The notes beneath the pieces are model-generated. The model saw nothing but the letters and a program-made list of their open reading frames with translations, searched no databases and was not told the DNA's origin. A stretch of 64,000 nucleotides of DNA from Nautilus pompilius (taxonomy: Eukaryota > Mollusca > Cephalopoda > Nautilida > Nautilidae): positions 31,895 to 95,894 of the forward strand of contig JACATO010001179.1 of NCBI GenBank assembly GCA_018389105.1, read 5' to 3'. The position numbers and the translations under genes were made by a program. Shown here piece after piece: positions 61,101 to 64,000 of the stretch. Numbering within the stretch: position 1 is the first letter of the stretch; each line of letters begins with the position of its first letter.

Positions 61101-62150
61101 GGTTTTTATAGAGTCTTCTTTCTCTCCTCCACCCGCTCGCCTCGTATTTGGCCATAATCGCGCGAGAACGCGAGAGGACCGCAACCACCGACGTCAGGTA
61201 TTTCCCCTCACCCCACTCTCGAAAATCGCTCTCACTTCCGGTCGCTTCTGCGCTTAAGAGAGAAAACAAAACCGGAAACGGAAACGAGTTTTTCAAGTCG
61301 GGTGCCGATAGTACTCGTTTTGCCGTTTTGCCTCGTTCTCGTCCGCGTCTCTGCCATCTCGTCGCAGAGAGCGCGGGTTCGACTAACGTCCGACGGCATC
61401 CCCTCACGTTAAACACCGAAGCTGCCAAAATGTCGGTCAAAGAGCCGACAAAGACCCCCCCACACACACACCGGTCCCAATCGGGAACAGGTAAATACAG
61501 GGTTGGCGGTGTAAAGTGTATTTTTCTTAGGGTCTGGATGTTCGGATGCACTGATGCAGCAAGAACAGATGGCAGGGCATCGTCCGTAATTCAAGCAGCA
61601 ATCTCATCGGTTATCCGTCGGATCTTCAGGCGTTATGAATATACGCAGTGCGTGTATTTTCCTGTTTGTTTGTTTGATTAGAAAGAAAAAATAGATATCA
61701 AAAATGGAAATAAGTCGGAATAGGCAAAGAGCCCTCGGGGAAGGGACATGTGTGTGTGTGTGTGTGTTCCCGGTTATTTACGCGCGAAATGATCCACTCA
61801 AAGCTTCTCGTCCGTGAGCCGTTCAGGCGAAAACGAGTCGATAACAGCCCCGCGTCTTGGTCACTTTCAACCGGGGCCAGGTAATTAACCTCGAGGATGG
61901 CAGCGCCAGGGACCGAGGACGATCAGGGTCCGGATATCAAGCTAAATTACCCGGAAAATTTTTTTCCGCGAAACTTTCGGATCCGCGGGTTTCCCGGTCG
62001 AATTATCGCGCGCCGCCAGCCCCAACCCCAACTTATTTTCGGCCGATGGAGGCTCGCGGTCGGCGCGCTAACAAAAACTGCGAAAAGGGAGCTCGGTCTT
62101 CATCTCGAGGAGGGATTAGCTTCGGCTCGTTCGCTACAGACCAACCACTC
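61101..62150 (+). promoter_or_regulatory. CpG-rich patch, possible promoter and first exons
   Basis: About 1 kb of GC- and CpG-rich DNA with several donor-like sites: GACGTCAG|GTATTT (about 61197), GGAACAG|GTAAAT (61491) and GGGGCCAG|GTAATT (about 61880). Two ATGs have a purine at -3: 61430 (AAAATGTCGG) and 61897 (AGGATGGCAG). The frame from 61897 reads MAAPGTEDDQGPDIKLNYPE and runs into the CT array. The patch looks like a promoter-proximal region of a plus-strand gene, but no TATA box or initiator can be assigned with confidence. Confidence 0.3.
61430..61490 (+). CDS. Candidate first coding exon, product unknown
   Basis: ATG in a good context (GCCAAAATGT, A at -3) begins 20 codons plus one base (MSVKEPTKTPPHTHRSQSGT) that end at a strong donor AACAG|GTAAAT. 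Polar, Lys/Thr/Pro/His-rich N-termini like this are common in cytosolic or nuclear proteins, but I do not recognise it. Without splicing, the frame stays open to 61681. No downstream exon is identified in the window, so the gene would continue beyond 64 kb. It is a hypothesis only. Confidence 0.25.
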
Positions 62151-62151
62151 A

Positions 62152-62178
62152 TCTCTCAACCCTCCCTCCCTCTCTCCA

Positions 62179-62217
<39 letters not shown>

Positions 62218-62971
62218 CCTCTCTCCATCTCCATCTTTCTCTCTCTCTCCCTCTCCTCCCTCCCTCCCCCCCTCTCTCCATCTCCATCTCTCTCTCTCTC
62301 TACTGACGTCATCTCTCTCTCCCTCTCTCTACTGACCTCATCTCTCTCTCTACTGACCTCATCTCTCTCTCTACTGACGTCATCTCTCTCTCCCTCTCTC
62401 TACTGACGTCATCTCTCTCTACTGACGTCATCTCTCTCTACTGACGTCATCTCTCTCTACTGACTTCATCTCTCTCTAATGATGTCATCTCTCTCCCTCT
62501 CTCTACTGACGTCATCTCTCTCTACTGACGTCATCTCTCTCTCTACTGACGTAATCTCTCTATTGACGTCATCTCTCTCTACTGACGTCATCTCTCTCTC
62601 CCTCTCTCTACTGACGTCATCTCTCTCTCTACTAATGTCATCTCTCTCTCCCTCTCTCTACTGACGTCATCTCTCTCTACTGACGTAATCTCTCGGTACT
62701 GACGTCATCTCTCTCTACTGACGTCATCTCTCTCTCCCTCTCTCTACTGATGTCATCTCTCTCTACTGACGTCATCTCTCTCTACTGATGTCATCTCTCT
62801 CTCTCCCTCTCTTTACTGACGTCATCTCTCTCTCTACTGACGTCATCTCTCTCTCTACTGATGTCAAACTCTCTCTCTACTGACGTCATCTCTCTCTCCC
62901 TCTCTCTACTGATGTCATCTCTCTCTCTCTCTCCCTCTCTCTACTGACGTCATCTCTCATCTCTCTCTCTC
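62152..62971. repeat. CT/TGACGTCA minisatellite, simplest variant
   Basis: A CT/CCCT-rich start leads into short units CTACTGACGTCATCTCTCT, 20-36 bases long. I count about 18 intact TGACGTCA palindromes plus decayed forms (TGATGTCA, TGACGTAA, TGACCTCA). The orientation is CT on the plus strand, as at 6.4 kb. The frames across it (Ser/Leu repeats) are artefacts. Confidence 0.95.
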
Positions 62972-63736
62972 CGCTCGCTTTACGCCATCGACGGGATTCC
63001 GATAGATCTCTGGCAGCGGCTTACGCCACAAAACCCCACCAGCGGATGAGCGCTCACCGAGAGCTTGATCCCTCCTCCTAACCCGCCGAGAAAACCCGTT
63101 CGAGCCATCTTCGGAGGGGGAGAGATTTAGCTCCTTCCTCGCCGGACGTGACTTCGTTAGAACAGCGCCATCTGCGAAACGAGCAATAATCCCGATCCTA
63201 GCCAGTGAGCGATGATCCGAAAACTCGGTCGCGTTGGCCGGAAGGAAGGGCACTCGGGAAGAATATTATAAAACTAAAAGCCAGCCGGTAACACGGAGTG
63301 GGGACGCGAGGAATAGGATGATTTCGGTCCTTCCTCACCGGAGCTCCGGTAATCCCACCCGCTCGCAGGAGCCGGAATGGCCCTAACGGCTTTCATTACG
63401 CTCGTCTCTGCCCTCCAACCTCGAGAAACCGTCAGTAGGACAACACGCAAAATATCGAACGTACAGAGAAAGTGCAATGCTCGCTGAACTCTGAGAACGG
63501 ACCACCTGTCTTTACGGGATGCAATGCCATTGACAGAGCCTCGTTCGGAAGTCCAACTCGCTCAACAACAGCAGCAGCAGCACCGCTTGTAAATCTACTC
63601 CGGTATTAAGGAGTTCCGGCGCTCGTAAACATAAACTCAAAATTTGGGTATAAGGTGCCAAAGTCATAGGCTTCTGAAATGGCTTAGAACTACGTCTTCT
63701 AGCAGTCTTTTATTTATTCGTTTTGCCGTCAAACAA
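62972..63736. other. CpG-rich non-coding stretch
   Basis: GC- and CpG-rich until about 63450, then mixed. The minus-strand frames of 98 and 67 codons have no known domain. No RNA gene was recognised. Confidence 0.4.
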
Positions 63737-63778
63737 CACACACACACACACCACACACACACACAACACACACACACA
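63737..63778. repeat. CA microsatellite
   Basis: CA dinucleotides with two one-base slips. Confidence 0.95.
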
Positions 63779-63843
63779 TTTGACAAAGCTTTTAAAACGT
63801 AAATTATAAGAACAAATGCTTCTCTTCTGTGATGGTACTAACT

Positions 63844-63870
63844 ATCGCTGTCGGCTTCGGCTACAGCGAT
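63844..63870. other. UUCG-type hairpin before a T-run
   Basis: ATCGCTGT pairs with ACAGCGAT around an inner GGC-TTCG-GCT, with a bulged C. This gives a stable stem capped by the tetraloop TTCG. A CT-rich and then poly-T tract (about 63888-63902) follows. Function unknown; it may be a chance structure. Confidence 0.35.
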
Positions 63871-64000
63871 CTCTTCTCCCCCTCCTTTTTTTTTTTTTTT
63901 TTACTTGTCTAAACGTTTAAAACGCCAGAGGGCGCCAGCCAGCCGTACCTAATGACGACTAGAAATCACCCGAGGACAAAGGTCGGCCGATGTAAATTGC

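Noticed and set aside
61148-61681. 177-codon uninterrupted frame as a single-exon gene
   Set aside because: It crosses donor-like sites and changes composition; only the short ATG segment 61430-61490 looks exon-like.
61897-62406. 169-codon frame as one protein
   Set aside because: The second half is Ser/Leu translation of the CT array; only the first ~80 codons could be real and have no recognised domain.

Overview
This is eukaryotic, almost certainly animal, DNA with no recognisable host gene that can be annotated end to end. Most of the sequence is AT-rich and non-coding. It is rich in microsatellites (GA/CT, TTA/TAA, AT, CA), carries long tandem satellites, and holds decayed Tc1/mariner and LINE copies. 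CpG dinucleotides are common in the GC-richer patches and not obviously depleted. That fits an invertebrate, and I would guess a lophotrochozoan such as a mollusc, but nothing here fixes the species. I see no operons, Shine-Dalgarno-spaced genes, prophage or CRISPR array.

Layout. 1-6.4 kb: unique AT-rich DNA with a perfect 62-bp inverted-repeat MITE (3828-3971) and triplet repeats. 6.4-7.0 kb: a CT minisatellite carrying TGACGTCA boxes. 7.3-9.7 kb: a broken LINE (reverse transcriptase and zf-RVT pieces), then a second decayed reading frame. 10.9-15 kb: a tRNA-like sequence, a possible RT scrap and two decayed Tc1-like transposase C-termini. 15-21 kb: nothing recognisable, then a 370-bp TTA block. 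21.7-24.5 kb: a SINE-like element, an 82-bp satellite, a 33-bp satellite and a mariner HTH scrap. 32.0-33.2 kb: a 45-bp satellite open in three reading frames. 34.1-35.1 kb: a pogo-like palindrome and an unidentified 66-codon open segment. 37.9-40.6 kb: GA/TGACGTCA arrays. 41.2-42.5 kb: a CpG-rich patch. 42.7-44.7 kb: a 34-bp satellite of roughly 58 copies. 46.4-47.7 kb: a full-length mariner with both termini and TA target duplication but a broken ORF. 49.8-53.3 kb: GA arrays around a CpG-rich patch with a possible exon. 58.0-58.5 and 62.2-63.0 kb: further GA/CT arrays with TGACGTCA. 61.1-62.1 kb: a CpG-rich patch with a possible first coding exon.

The most unusual feature is that at least three unrelated tandem-repeat families (GA/CT minisatellites at six loci in both orientations, the 33-bp satellite and the 45-bp satellite) carry the palindrome TGACGTCA (the CRE/ATF site) or its half-sites in the repeat unit. 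Other strong points are the perfect hairpin MITE and the multi-frame-open 45-bp satellite. I did not find a convincing new protein system. The window reads as intergenic or long-intron DNA, with a few candidate exons that need transcript data.
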